Source: Rhypophila decipiens
Taxonomy: Eukaryota; Ascomycota; Sordariomycetes; Sordariales; Naviculisporaceae
DNA length: 64,000 nucleotides
Assembly: GCA_033297075.1 (NCBI GenBank)
Contig: MU858058.1
Span: forward strand, 124,001-188,000
Direction of reading: 5' to 3'
In this document: in pieces, positions 50,085 through 60,544 of the stretch
Layout: each line of letters starts with the position of its first letter
Numbering within the stretch: the stretch's first letter is position 1
The notes under the pieces: model-generated
Told to the model about the DNA's origin: nothing
Seen by the model: only the letters and a program-made list of their open reading frames with translations
The model's database searches: none
Position numbers and translations under genes: made by a program

Positions 50085-52796
50085 TCAAGCATTAGGATCC
50101 GAAATGACCTCGGCATCGCTATTCCCCTCCTTCCCAGCCTCTTTCAGATTCCCCTCCTCACCCGCTCTAATCTGCTCAACCGGCAATTCAACCTCCTTGA
50201 CAGGATGCAGCAACATGGGCGGAAGACACATCCTCCCCTCGCCCCCCCTCATGGTCGAGACAGTCTTGTCGTCCCGATCTTTGCTGTTGTCCGCCGCCAG
50301 CTCGAACTGCTCCCCGCCGTCGTTGTTCACCTTGAGCCCCAACCAGCGCTTGTACAAGTTGGATGAGAACCCGGCGTTGTAGAACCAAGTCATGCCCTTG
50401 AGGTTGTGTTCCCTGTCTCCGAAGACGGCGGTTCGAGAACCACCCGCCGCGCCGTTTTTACCGCCGTTCATGACGCGAGCCATGTACTCGGTTGGCCATT
50501 CGCGGTCGACGTAGACTGGGTGGGGGGCAAAGACGGCCTTGTAGCCGTGGTGGAGGGCTACCGTGGACGGCCACATCTCGGGGAAGGCGTGGTGTTTTTT
50601 GAAGGCTGTCTCGCGGTGCATTGTGAGCAAGAGGCGGCGAGACATTCGTGAGGCGGTGATGATTTGGGCCCGACGAGGAGGCTTGCCGCCGTTGCCGGCG
50701 GTCTCGTTGTAGCCGGTTATGTCATCGGCTAGCTGCCAGGTTGTGCCTTCTGGGTTGAAGATTGGGTTGAGGGTGATGAGGTCTGCTTCTTCGCCTACGC
50801 CCCAGACGTACTTGTCTCGTTCGTAGGTGGTGGGCGGGGTGGGGTCTGATTCGGGCGAGAGCCAGTCTTTTTCGTCGACGGGACGTTTCGGTCCCCAGAT
50901 GGATTCTTCGCCCTTTTTACTGGAAGAAGAGGATCCAGAGGGTTTCTTGTTGATGAGGGGCACTGCTGTGTCCCATACGTTCTCGGGGCTGAGCGTGCCT
51001 TGCTCGGTTTGGACGCGGGACATTTGCTTGAAATCTTCCCAGGAGCCGTGGACGTCGGGGAGGTAGAAGCGCGCGTTGCGCTCCCAGATGCCCTTGCGCG
51101 GTTGGTCTTTGGCCCAGGTTTCCATCTTGGTCAGGAGGTCGTAGTAGTGCCCCGTGTAGCGGATGTCCATCTCCCACTGCCAGAAGTAGTCGTACTCGGG
51201 GTGTTTCGAGGCGAAGTGCTGCATGGCCATCTGCAGTCCGCGATAGGACCCGTGGACGGGGAGGTTGGGACCTTTGGTCCAGAGGTCGAGGACGCCTTGG
51301 TAGACGGCTAGCATTTGCGTCTCGGACCAGAGCGTTACCATGTCTTGGAACTCGTCGGGGACGGTGTCTTTGATGTGGTTGAGGTAGGTCTCGTCGTCTG
51401 CCCAGATGGGGTTCTTTGCGTCGTTGCGGACTTGGACGAGCAAGTGGACGTCGTATCGTCCGCCAGAGGCCAGGGACATCTCGGCGATGATGGCGCGCAG
51501 GTTCATCACGTCCTCTTCTCTCCAGAAGAACTCGTCCCAGCATCTGACTACGATGGCCGTTCTGGAGAGGTCACCTGGTGGCTTTGGTGGCTCTTCGGTT
51601 GCCTCTTCCGCCTTGCTTTTGCCCTGTGACTTTACCGGCTGTGTTTGTTGGGCGCCGGCTTGGTCTCTTGCTTGGACCTTGGGGGAGGCCTTCTCACTGC
51701 TCTCGCCAATGTAGAACCCCTGAGGAGGAACACGAGGTGACTCAAGCGGCTTGTACCTCTCAGCGTTGGCCTTGTAGCATCGACGCTGTGCATCAGCCCA
51801 GTTGATCTTGCGCCAGTCAACCTTCTTGACAGACTTCCAGACATCCTCTGCGCCTTCGATATCGCCATGTTCGCCGACACTCAGCCCACCCGTCTGGGCG
51901 GAATAGCCGTAGCCGTAAGGCCCATAGCGACCAAATCTGTCGAAGCAGATGTCCTCGGGAAGCGAGAGCAGCTCGTATGATCCCATCACACTGTTGGGGA
52001 ACCCCATCGGTCGACCGTCATAATATCTAATTGGCGGTATCCTGATCTTGTTTTGGCTATCCAAGAAGCACTCGTGGATTCCATCCTCTGTGGTTGGTAA
52101 AGCCGAACCCGGATGGTCGTGGAATGCCTTGCTCGATGGAACTTTGTTGGTTGCTGGTGAAGAGGTAGCTTCGCCATCGCCAGCCTTTTGTTCTTGTGAT
52201 TGAGTGATGGTGAAGTTGTAAGGTCCTTCGTCTTCGAGTCTTGGATATTGCGGGACATTGTCCTCAAAAGGCACCAACGTCTTGATCCCACCATAATATC
52301 TAGTCAAGAAATTGAACGACTCCCATGGTGGTGGGGTTGGCTTTTTCTCAATCTTCAATGTGCCCTCGGCGATTCGCTTGTTCTCGAGCTGGCTTGCCCG
52401 GACCAGGGTAACGATGAAGGCTAGTATCGCAAGCATCATGGTAGCACAGAGGTATCGAATGACTTTGTTGGGTAGTCGGTAGAGATGCCGCCGCGGGAGT
52501 ACTCTTCGTGATGGGGATGAATTCGCCTTGGCTATCTTCCTTTTCGGGAGCATCAAGGTTGAGCTACCCGACGTCCGGCGCGAGCTCCCCGAGCTCCCCG
52601 GAGAGGAGGAAGAATCATAGTCGCTTGAATCGCCATCGTCGGATTCGTCCTCGTCGTCTGATGAGTATTCTACGTCCGAGTAACGTTCTTTGGTTGGCGA
52701 AGGGTGGCTAGAGGACGGTACCTCCTTGTATAGAGGCAGTTTTGGAGGTCGTTTGGAGTCTCGCGACCGAAGCGGGTTGAATGACGAAAGTCCCAT
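50085..52796 (-). CDS. DUF3405-family type II membrane protein
   Basis: A single exon of 903 residues. Residues 1-110 form an acidic, Ser-rich cytoplasmic tail ending in a basic cluster. Residues ~111-134 are the single transmembrane anchor (YLCATMMLAILAFIVTL). The lumenal part carries the family's conserved blocks: VVRCWDEFFWREEDVMNLRA, HLLVQVRND, YDYFWQWEMDIRYTGHYYDL and VALHHGYKAVFAPHPVYVDR. The Asp/Trp-rich WQWEMDIRY block resembles a metal-binding motif of glycosyltransferases, and the topology fits a Golgi enzyme. The family has no settled function, so this is inference. Pro/Gln/Ala-rich spacers interrupt the lumenal domain. Confidence 0.85.
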   Translation of the reverse strand: MGLSSFNPLRSRDSKRPPKLPLYKEVPSSSHPSPTKERYSDVEYSSDDEDESDDGDSSDYDSSSSPGSSGSSRRTSGSSTLMLPKRKIAKANSSPSRRVLPRRHLYRLPNKVIRYLCATMMLAILAFIVTLVRASQLENKRIAEGTLKIEKKPTPPPWESFNFLTRYYGGIKTLVPFEDNVPQYPRLEDEGPYNFTITQSQEQKAGDGEATSSPATNKVPSSKAFHDHPGSALPTTEDGIHECFLDSQNKIRIPPIRYYDGRPMGFPNSVMGSYELLSLPEDICFDRFGRYGPYGYGYSAQTGGLSVGEHGDIEGAEDVWKSVKKVDWRKINWADAQRRCYKANAERYKPLESPRVPPQGFYIGESSEKASPKVQARDQAGAQQTQPVKSQGKSKAEEATEEPPKPPGDLSRTAIVVRCWDEFFWREEDVMNLRAIIAEMSLASGGRYDVHLLVQVRNDAKNPIWADDETYLNHIKDTVPDEFQDMVTLWSETQMLAVYQGVLDLWTKGPNLPVHGSYRGLQMAMQHFASKHPEYDYFWQWEMDIRYTGHYYDLLTKMETWAKDQPRKGIWERNARFYLPDVHGSWEDFKQMSRVQTEQGTLSPENVWDTAVPLINKKPSGSSSSSKKGEESIWGPKRPVDEKDWLSPESDPTPPTTYERDKYVWGVGEEADLITLNPIFNPEGTTWQLADDITGYNETAGNGGKPPRRAQIITASRMSRRLLLTMHRETAFKKHHAFPEMWPSTVALHHGYKAVFAPHPVYVDREWPTEYMARVMNGGKNGAAGGSRTAVFGDREHNLKGMTWFYNAGFSSNLYKRWLGLKVNNDGGEQFELAADNSKDRDDKTVSTMRGGEGRMCLPPMLLHPVKEVELPVEQIRAGEEGNLKEAGKEGNSDAEVISDPNA

Positions 52797-55391
52797 TCTA
52801 GCTGGGACTCAGAGGCTGATTCGATGGAATGAAGACGTCAGCTTGTATGTACGTGTAGGAGCGGACTGGAATGAAGGTGCACTTACCAGGCCACAGCTGC
52901 GAATACAAGTATCGGCGCTCTCCCCAAATATGGGTTGAGATTTCTTTCTCTTCAGGGAATCTCTATGTTGGTTGTATCCCGAGTATAGTGAGGAGGGATA
53001 TCAAGAGCTCCGTCCAAAGTTGTTTACTTGAATTCGACAAATTGTCAAGCGAAGATGCAAGCTTCCAGAGTCAGATGCACCCTTCAGTATAGCTGTTGGT
53101 GATTGATTGTCATTGATTAACTGATGCTTGGTCCCTTGTCACAAAACTCAGGCATGGTGAAGGTTACCCCCACATCAGCTCGTTGCCGCCGCCCAGGATC
53201 GTACATACACAAACCGCGTTGTCCGGGGCAACCGAGCCACCCAGCGACAGGGGTTGTGATCTGTGTCGTACCAAACAGGCTAGCGCACCGCCTGGCTTGG
53301 GATACATCCATGACGAATCAGCGCTTGACATCACTCACTCTCAAGAACGAGTTGGCCAATTGCAGGCGCAGAATAAGAAGGCATCGCGATGTCGGTGTCT
53401 TTTTACTTGTGGTGCTTGTCACAAAGCATGCATCATCACTTTTCCTTTGGGAGGGACGGGGATTGTGCCCTCGTTTATCTGCGTGTCCGCAGTGAGGGAC
53501 ACAAACTGTGACTTGCACCGCGTTCATTGATATGCAAAAAGTCCAGCAGGGGTGACGTCTTTGATCCATCGTTAATCAATATGCCAATATTGATGAGATT
53601 TTCCAGAAACGTCAATTTTTCTCCAACGACTTCAACAGTTTACGGTAGCTTCATCTGCTTTGTTCTGGCCCGGATACAGAGCGATCTCGATGTTCCAGTT
53701 AGTCTTCGAGCGGTACAGACATACACGCAACGTTTTGACGTAGCACACGTGTTTGTACCAGCAAAGACTTTCGAACGAATGGAAATCCGGTTGGCCCAAT
53801 CCATTGAACTGGGATTGGATGGTTGACCGTTGATGATGTGTCAGCCTATCGAGTTTTGATATTGACGAATTGGCGTTCCCTCCGATTCGGGCGTTGGGTA
53901 TCATATGATCATCAATTCTTTCGAGCCACAGACTTGCAATTGTAAGTTGGGACTTTGCTCGACTCTCTCTTTGAAGCAAACCTTGAACTTCAAGTTCTAG
54001 TGATTTCCTTGGGAGTGGTTATGCGGTGATGAGAAACATAGGGCATTGATAGCAGAATATCGAATCCAACTCGACGGACGAAATCAAAGCAGAACAATAA
54101 CAACAAGGGGCCCGGCTTTCGTGAAGTGTCAATACTGCAGCAATCCAGTTATCCGCACCCATGAGATTTGACAGCTTTCACCCCGCCAGACGTCATCCGA
54201 CCATGGAATATGCGCGCCTTCCGTTGATCCAATATCCGCAAAGGTCCACAGAACCGTCTTCCTGGACGGGACCTTTGCTTCACCCAGCATCCGATTGCAC
54301 ATACCGTGGGCCAACTTCCTTCCTCCGGCCGGCCACTCGAACTTGGGAGCTTTACATCCAAGTGATCCAGTATTTCTCCATTCACATTCCATTCCACTCA
54401 ATATCTTCCGCCAATGGAACCAACTGACGCCCATATGCAGACCTCGACCTCACTCAATCCTTCTTTTTTGGTCTACTTACCTCCTTCTCAGCAGTCATGT
54501 TCCACAGGAATAGAGTTCAATTCCGAGGCTCGCTCTCCTCTGCATCCTCCCAAGATCTTATACATCAGCATATGTAGCCCTGCTCGGGTCCATATATACC
54601 GAAGAAATGCTACTTTTCATAGTGCTTGAGCGAGAAAGCTCGTGGAACAAAGGGGACAAAGGGGACAAAGAAGCAAATGGCCCAGACAAGTAAGCACTTG
54701 TTAATTAAAGGCTTGGACTAGCTCACGTCTCGCTGAATGCCTGCGCTGTTCTGCCAGCCGTGGTATTTGTCGAGTGACAATCAGCGGGATCCTGCAATAT
54801 CGGCTCTTGGATGTGGGTGGCCCTGCTTGTGAGCGCATCGTGACCACACTGCAGATCCGGGCTTGTTCCTTGAGGGGCCAGCATTCCACCATTGACGTCT
54901 GACGTCTTGCTCTGATGCTAGTACGCATGAAGCCTATGTGGGAGTAGGGTCGCTGGGTTAATATGAAGATGCGGTGAACCACAGACGGGCCTGATCCAAA
55001 ATTCTTCTTCCTCTCCCTCTTCACTTCCCATCAGTGCTTCCCATCTTAGAGCTTCCCTCTGCCTGCCTTGCTATTAGGCGACTGGCTTCTCCAAGATCGA
55101 CCAGTATTTCACCACCTACATACTCGCCGCATTGCCTTACTTTGTCTGATAGGCCATCGTCCCCGATTCCGATCCCGGTACGAGCACAGCAGGACGACCG
55201 GAAGTGGCATAAAGCTTGGCCGCACCTGAGGTGAATATAGCCCTTGAGCATGCCCCGAGGTTCTTGCTATGAACTTTAGTTCATGTCCATTGACCAAGAC
55301 GTCGTGGGGGCCCAGAATATATCATCGGAGACCAACAGATAGCTCAGACCAAGACCTCTAACAACTCAGTACTTCGCCAAAGGAGCCCATC
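52797..55391. other. 2.6-kb spacer with both flanking promoters
   Basis: It lies between the divergent DUF3405 (-) and DUF5519 (+) genes. No gene recognised. A short GGGGACAAA tandem occurs near 54650. The rest is mixed sequence with short meaningless frames. Confidence 0.5.
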
Positions 55392-56364
55392 ATGTCTCTC
55401 ACCGTGACCACCGAGGGCCTAAAAAAACCCATGGCATACGAGGACACGAACCAAAGTGCCCAAGCCAACATGGTGATCCGACAAGACCCCTTCAACATCA
55501 CCCTCGACGCCCCAGCCCTGCTCGCAGTCTCCGTCCTCCTGGTAGTAGGCATGAACTGCGTAGACCGCCTAGTCCTGGAGGCCCTGATAATAGGCGTCCC
55601 CATCGTCCTCCTAATCCACAACGACTACCTCAACTTCCTCAAACTCGGGCCAGGCGGCACGCCACCCACCCCATCCGGCTACGCCCGACTCACCTGGTAC
55701 AGACTCTTCACACTCCGCGACCCCTTCAGCCCTCCACCCAGAACCCCAAACCAGATCCCATCACAAGGCATCCTCCACGAGCGACCCCTCCCTTACCGTC
55801 CCGGTCCCAGACCCAGCGTGGCAGGTCTAGCGCCCCAGCGCCAGCTGAACCAGCACGGCTCGCTGCGCGCGTATAACCGCCTCCGCGCAGCCCTAGAAGG
55901 CCTAACAGGTCGACTACCCAACAAGTTCGTCACAGCAACTTCATGCCTCGAGAAGCACGGGTTCGCCCTTTTTGCGCGTCACCCGGTGAATGTATGCGGC
56001 AACGGCGAGATCGTGCACATCCACAACTCGGACCGGTCTACGCATATGAACCTTCATCCGGACGATATCAAGGAGATTCTCGAAAAGGGCTGGGGAGAGC
56101 GTCATCCCATGGCCTGGAAGGGCTGGGTTCGGGCTCCTGTGCCGGTTACGTTTACCATGATTTATGCGCCGAGAGGTAATTGTTTTCCCGTTTTCTTTAC
56201 TGCTCAATCCCTAACCATCTACTAAGTATTTGCTTTCTGACACTTTGATGGGCGGTAAATATTTAGATGAGAGTGACCTCCGTATTGCCTGCAGAATCAT
56301 CGAAGCAGCTATTTGGTACACCACTGCTGAAAAGGTCGATATTATCCTCCCGACTGAGCCTTGA
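55392..56364 (+). CDS. DUF5519 ('luciferase domain') protein
   Basis: Two exons, 55392-56175 and 56267-56364, give 293 residues. A hydrophobic region at ~40-75 (ALLAVSVLLVVGMNCVDRLV, then IIGVPIVLLI) suggests one or two membrane segments. The C-terminal half matches the DUF5519 pattern: EIVHIHNSDRSTHMNLHPDD, then ILEKGWGERHPMA, then VTFTMIYAPRGDESDLRIAC. The intron falls inside this last block, and splicing rebuilds the PRGDES junction. Family members are annotated 'luciferase domain' from a distant similarity; no light-producing activity is implied and the function is unknown. It is tail to tail with SDH1, with the low-quality gap region in between. Confidence 0.75.
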
Positions 56365-56927
56365 ATCCTTGGTTGACTTGGCCGTTATTTTTGGGGCTGG
56401 AGACCATTGGAAAGCGAATGGTCACGTATGTACTTGATTGAGAATGTGAGAACGGGTATTAAGACTAGGAGAGAACAAAAAGTTAGGTTTGTTAATAATG
56501 AGACTGGACATTGGTGGTTTGCCAAGGAAGAAAAAACAAAGAGCAGTGGAATTTCTATTGGATCTTGTTTTGTGGTTCCCCCTTTTCTTCTCTGTCCTCT
56601 TTACTTGGTCTGGAATGAAACAGGATATCCTAGGGCGCTGGAAGGAGCGCGGCGTATCTTGTATTCACGCAAGGCTTTTATAGTAGTTTTGTCTTCTCCC
56701 TTCCAGTTTCAAGTCGATTGTATCTTGCCATAGTTTGAAAGTAAAACAAAGATAATATTCGTAACGCCATCGCAAGAACAGTGAACCTTCGACATCTCGA
56801 ACTATAACTGCCACACGACTCGGACCGAAGAAGAGATTGCACAATATGGTAGAACAAAAAAAAGGTAAATAAGTATAAATGATGGCTGGCTGTTTACAAT
56901 GTTTTTGTCACAGAAACTGCCTCCTTC

Positions 56928-56963
<36 letters not shown>

Positions 56964-57410
56964 CGGGGCGCGGGGGGGGGGGGGCCCGGGGGGCGCTGGG
57001 CCCGGCGGACGGGCTGGGGGGCCGCCGCGGCNNNNNNNNNNCAAAAAAAAAAAAACGAAAAATATATAACTTCGGGGGGGGGTTTTAAAATTTTTTTGTC
57101 AAAAAAACTGCCCCCTTGGGGCCCCCCCCCCCCCCCCCCCACGAACGACCATATATCCATACAGAAAGCACCTCCTCATCACCGTGCGCAGTCAGCCAGT
57201 TCGCCGCCCCCTCGATCTATAGGTTAGTTATGACAGATTATATAGAAGTATGTGAAAAACTGCCATCGTCACTTGTTTCTTCCCCAACATCGGTGCTTCA
57301 CCGCCCTCGCACCAACTTCTTTCAGCCTCGTGATTGGTGGCCAAGGAATTGCTCATTACTCCCCCAATGGGTTTTAATTAATAACCAACGACTTTTCTTC
57401 TTTTTGCTGT
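56365..57410. other. Convergent spacer with assembly gap
   Basis: No real gene. The interval contains 3' UTRs and a damaged segment (56930-57140) of homopolymer G/C runs and N bases. Apparent Gly- or Pro-rich frames here are products of the homopolymers. Confidence 0.8.
56930..57140. other. Assembly gap and low-quality homopolymer sequence
   Basis: A G-rich run (56930-57031) is followed by ten N (57032-57041). Then comes a segment (57042-57120) that reads like an error-smeared copy of 56851-56935: both run from A-rich sequence through TTTTTGTCA-AAAACTGCC to CCTTGGGG. A C run follows. This looks like read-end noise joined across a hard homopolymer. Confidence 0.85.
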
Positions 57411-59755
57411 TTAATACACACGCTTGAATGGCGGGACGGCCTTGCACTCGTTCTCGTCGAGGGTGGTGCCGATGACACGGCGGTAGGACAGGTCGACCTT
57501 GCCGTGGGGCTTCTTCTGCCAGCTGAGCGTGTGCTTCATCCAGTTCTCGTCATCACGTTCGGGGTAGTCCTCACGGGCGTGAGCACCGCGGGACTCCTTT
57601 CTAGCCGCGGCAGCGGTAGCAGTCTGGGTACTAAAGGATGATTCTGTATTAGTGAAATTCTAGGTTATTGGGTAAATATGCCAACTTACGCGCAGGTGAG
57701 CAAGTTCCTCAGCTCAAGAGTCTCAACCAAGTCCGAGTTCCAGATCATGGAGCGGTCCTTGATGCCGACCTGGGAGAAGGTCTGGTCGACCTGGTTGATC
57801 TTCTCCACACCCTCGTCCAAGCTCTCCTGTGTCCTGAAGACACTGACGTCGCGCTGCATGGTCTTCTGCATGGCAAGGCGAATCTCGGCGGTGCTCTTAG
57901 GGCCGTCAGATGTGCGGAGCTGGTCGAGGACTTCGATCGACTCGGCACCAGCGTCGGCGCTGATGGGCTCAAGGGCCTTGCCGGGAGTGAAGTTGTCGCG
58001 GATAGTGTGGGAAACAGCACGGCCGAAAACGACCAAGTCGAGGAGCGAGTTGGCTCCCAGTCTGTTGGCACCGTGGACAGAGACGCAAGCAGCCTCGCCG
58101 CAGGCAAAGAGACCGGGGACGACCTGGTCGTTTCCTTGCTCGTCTACGGTAAGAACCTCACCAGTGTACTTGGTAGGAATACCACCCATGTTATAATGGA
58201 CAGTGGGCAGGACAGGGATGGGCTGCTTGGTAACATCGACACCAGCGAAGATAGCAGCGGTCTCAGAGATACCAGGAAGACGCTCGTGAAGGATGTCGGC
58301 GGGGAGATGGCTGAGCTGGAGGTAGATGTGGTCCTTCTCGGGGCCAACTCCACGGCCGTCACGGATCTCCATGGTCATGGAGCGGGAAACGACGTCGCGA
58401 GAAGCAAGATCCTTGGCGGTAGGAGCATATCTCTCCATGAAACGCTCACCCTCAGAGTTGAGGAGGTAACCACCCTCACCACGAGCACCCTCAGTGATCA
58501 GGCAGCCGGCGCCGTAGATACCAGTAGGATGGAACTGAACGAACTCCAGATCCTGGTTGGGAAGACCGGCACGAGCAACCATGGCCATACCGTCACCAGT
58601 GCAGGTATGGGCCGAAGTGCAGCTGAAGTAGGCACGTCCGTATCCACCAGTAGCAAGAACGGTGTTGGTAGCCAGGAAGCGGTGGAGAGTACCATCCTCC
58701 TGGTTGTAGGCGAGCACACCGCGGCACTTGCCATCCTCCATGATCAAGTCGATGGCGAAGTACTCGATGAAGTAGTTGGTGTTGTGACGCAGGGATTGGC
58801 CGTAGAGAGTGTGGAGAAGAGCGTGGCCGGTACGATCAGCAGCAGCGCAGCAGCGGTAGGCCTGGCCACCCTTGCCAAACTTCTGAGACTGTCCTCCAAA
58901 GGCACGTTGGTAGCTGCACAAACCTGTCAGCCTGGTTTTCAACGCCCGCCAATACAGCCATGTTGAACACTTACATCTTGCCATCCTCGGTTCTGGAGAA
59001 AGGGCAGCCGTAGTTCTCGAGCTCGACGATGGAAGCGGGGGCCTCGCGCGTCATGTAGTGAATGGCATCCTGGTCACCGAGCCAGTCGGAGCCCTTGACG
59101 GTATCGTACATATGCCACCTCCAGTCGTCTTCGTGCATGTTGCCGAGGGCGGCATTGATACCACCCTGAGCGGCGACGGTGTGGGATCTCGTGGGGAAGA
59201 GTTTGGAAATACACGCAGTGTTGAAGCCGGCCTCCGCTAGACCGAAAGCCGCACGCAGACCGGAACCACCGGCGCCGACGACGAGGGCATCGTACTCATG
59301 GTCCTATGAGAATCAATTGATATCAACTCCTGCTCGACTTCGCCGTTACGTAGGGGAAGGCTTGGGAGCCCATGGGGTCGACGTACGATGACGGGGTACT
59401 TCTTGCTGAGAAATGGCGACGCCTCCTTTGCTCGGAGCGGGCCGTTGGCAATAACTCGGGCTGTCGGAGAGGTAAATGTAAGAGAATGTCCGACTTCAAA
59501 TCCTTGAGAATAACTCACCAGCTGGCCGTGTCGCGGAGAATGCGCGAGTCTGTTGGGCTCTCGATACACGCGAGAGCTATTCGCCGGGTGACGGAACGAT
59601 TGGACCTCGGGATTAGCAAACTGAACCGACATTCGATGGAAGCTTGTTCGCATTATGCTTTTCTGCAGGCAAAGCAAAAAGGCAATACGCACGCAATGAA
59701 ATAAACTTACCGTGGGCGCTGTAACCAGTCGTCTCCAAGCCATTGAGGATGCCAT
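57411..59755 (-). CDS. SDH1: Succinate dehydrogenase flavoprotein subunit (SdhA/Sdh1)
   Basis: Six exons, 59755-59711, 59549-59519, 59460-59387, 59303-58975, 58913-57690 and 57630-57411, give 640 residues. The presequence [10 protein letters not shown]...[10 protein letters not shown] is mitochondrial. It appears only if intron 1 (161 bp) ends at CCCAACAG before ACTCGC; other acceptors open a wrong frame. The FAD fold starts [20 protein letters not shown]. His91 in [10 protein letters not shown] is the covalent flavin site. Substrate residues lie in [21 protein letters not shown] and [13 protein letters not shown]. The C-terminus ends VPPFKRVY. Known role: oxidises succinate to fumarate in the TCA cycle and passes electrons to Sdh2 in respiratory complex II. 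Confidence 0.96.
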
Positions 59756-60544
59756 TGTCGTCAACAAGCGAGGTTGAGGTATGGCAAAAGGGTGGATTGA
59801 GTCGTTTCAATGGGAAATATTTTGAGCCTCCCTCATGGACTTGCTGGAGGGTCATGCACACGCCTCTGGCTTCTGTTCGATGATACCAAGACCCGATCCG
59901 CTAGCGATCGTGGCGGCTTGGCCAATCAGCGACGACGTATTACCCGAGTTGCCGGACTCTGGCCGCGCCACACCTAACACCGAGAGAGACGGATGAGACT
60001 TTACTGCTTTCCTCACCACTGGTCCACAGTGGAACCCACGCCCCCGGAGAACCTGACAAAGGGCTCTTGAAGGCTACGGCAAGCCTCGGAAAGCACGTTT
60101 TCAGCACCTGCTTCCTTGTGTCCACCGAGATTTCGTTCAGGTGACTGCCAGTCCAAGGCCATGGACGATGCCAGAACTTGTGGCTGCGACATCCTCGGCA
60201 CAACATCATGGCAGTTGCTCCAGGTTCCACAACATACGGGACTGTCCGTTTCAAAGCCAAATATCATCAACTTTACAGGCTACCTCCAGTCTGCATTCGC
60301 GGCGCCGTTTAGAAGTCATAAGCTTAAATAATGAATACTCTCGTAGTATTAAAATAAACCTTGTATTTGATCTCACTGTGCCTTCCTGGTACAAGTATTG
60401 ATCCCCTTGAGACCTCAAACTCCACCAGACTGCAAGCCGTATTATTATACCTGACCCCTGCCTACTAATCACACTGCTGAATGACATGATATAAAAACAA
60501 ACTGTGGTATCCAATACTGACATCATCTCGCAACTCTGCATCGT
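59756..60544. other. SDH1 promoter region and PX-gene 3' region
   Basis: 0.8 kb between two minus-strand genes. No gene recognised; the half nearest 60300-60540 is AT-rich. Confidence 0.6.

Noticed and set aside
56802..57227. Gly-rich and Pro-rich open frames on both strands
   Set aside because: They consist of homopolymer G/C runs across an N gap and translate noise.
57668..58966. 432-codon + strand open frame opposite SDH1
   Set aside because: Antisense shadow of the SDH1 main exon. The minus frame carries all conserved flavoprotein motifs.
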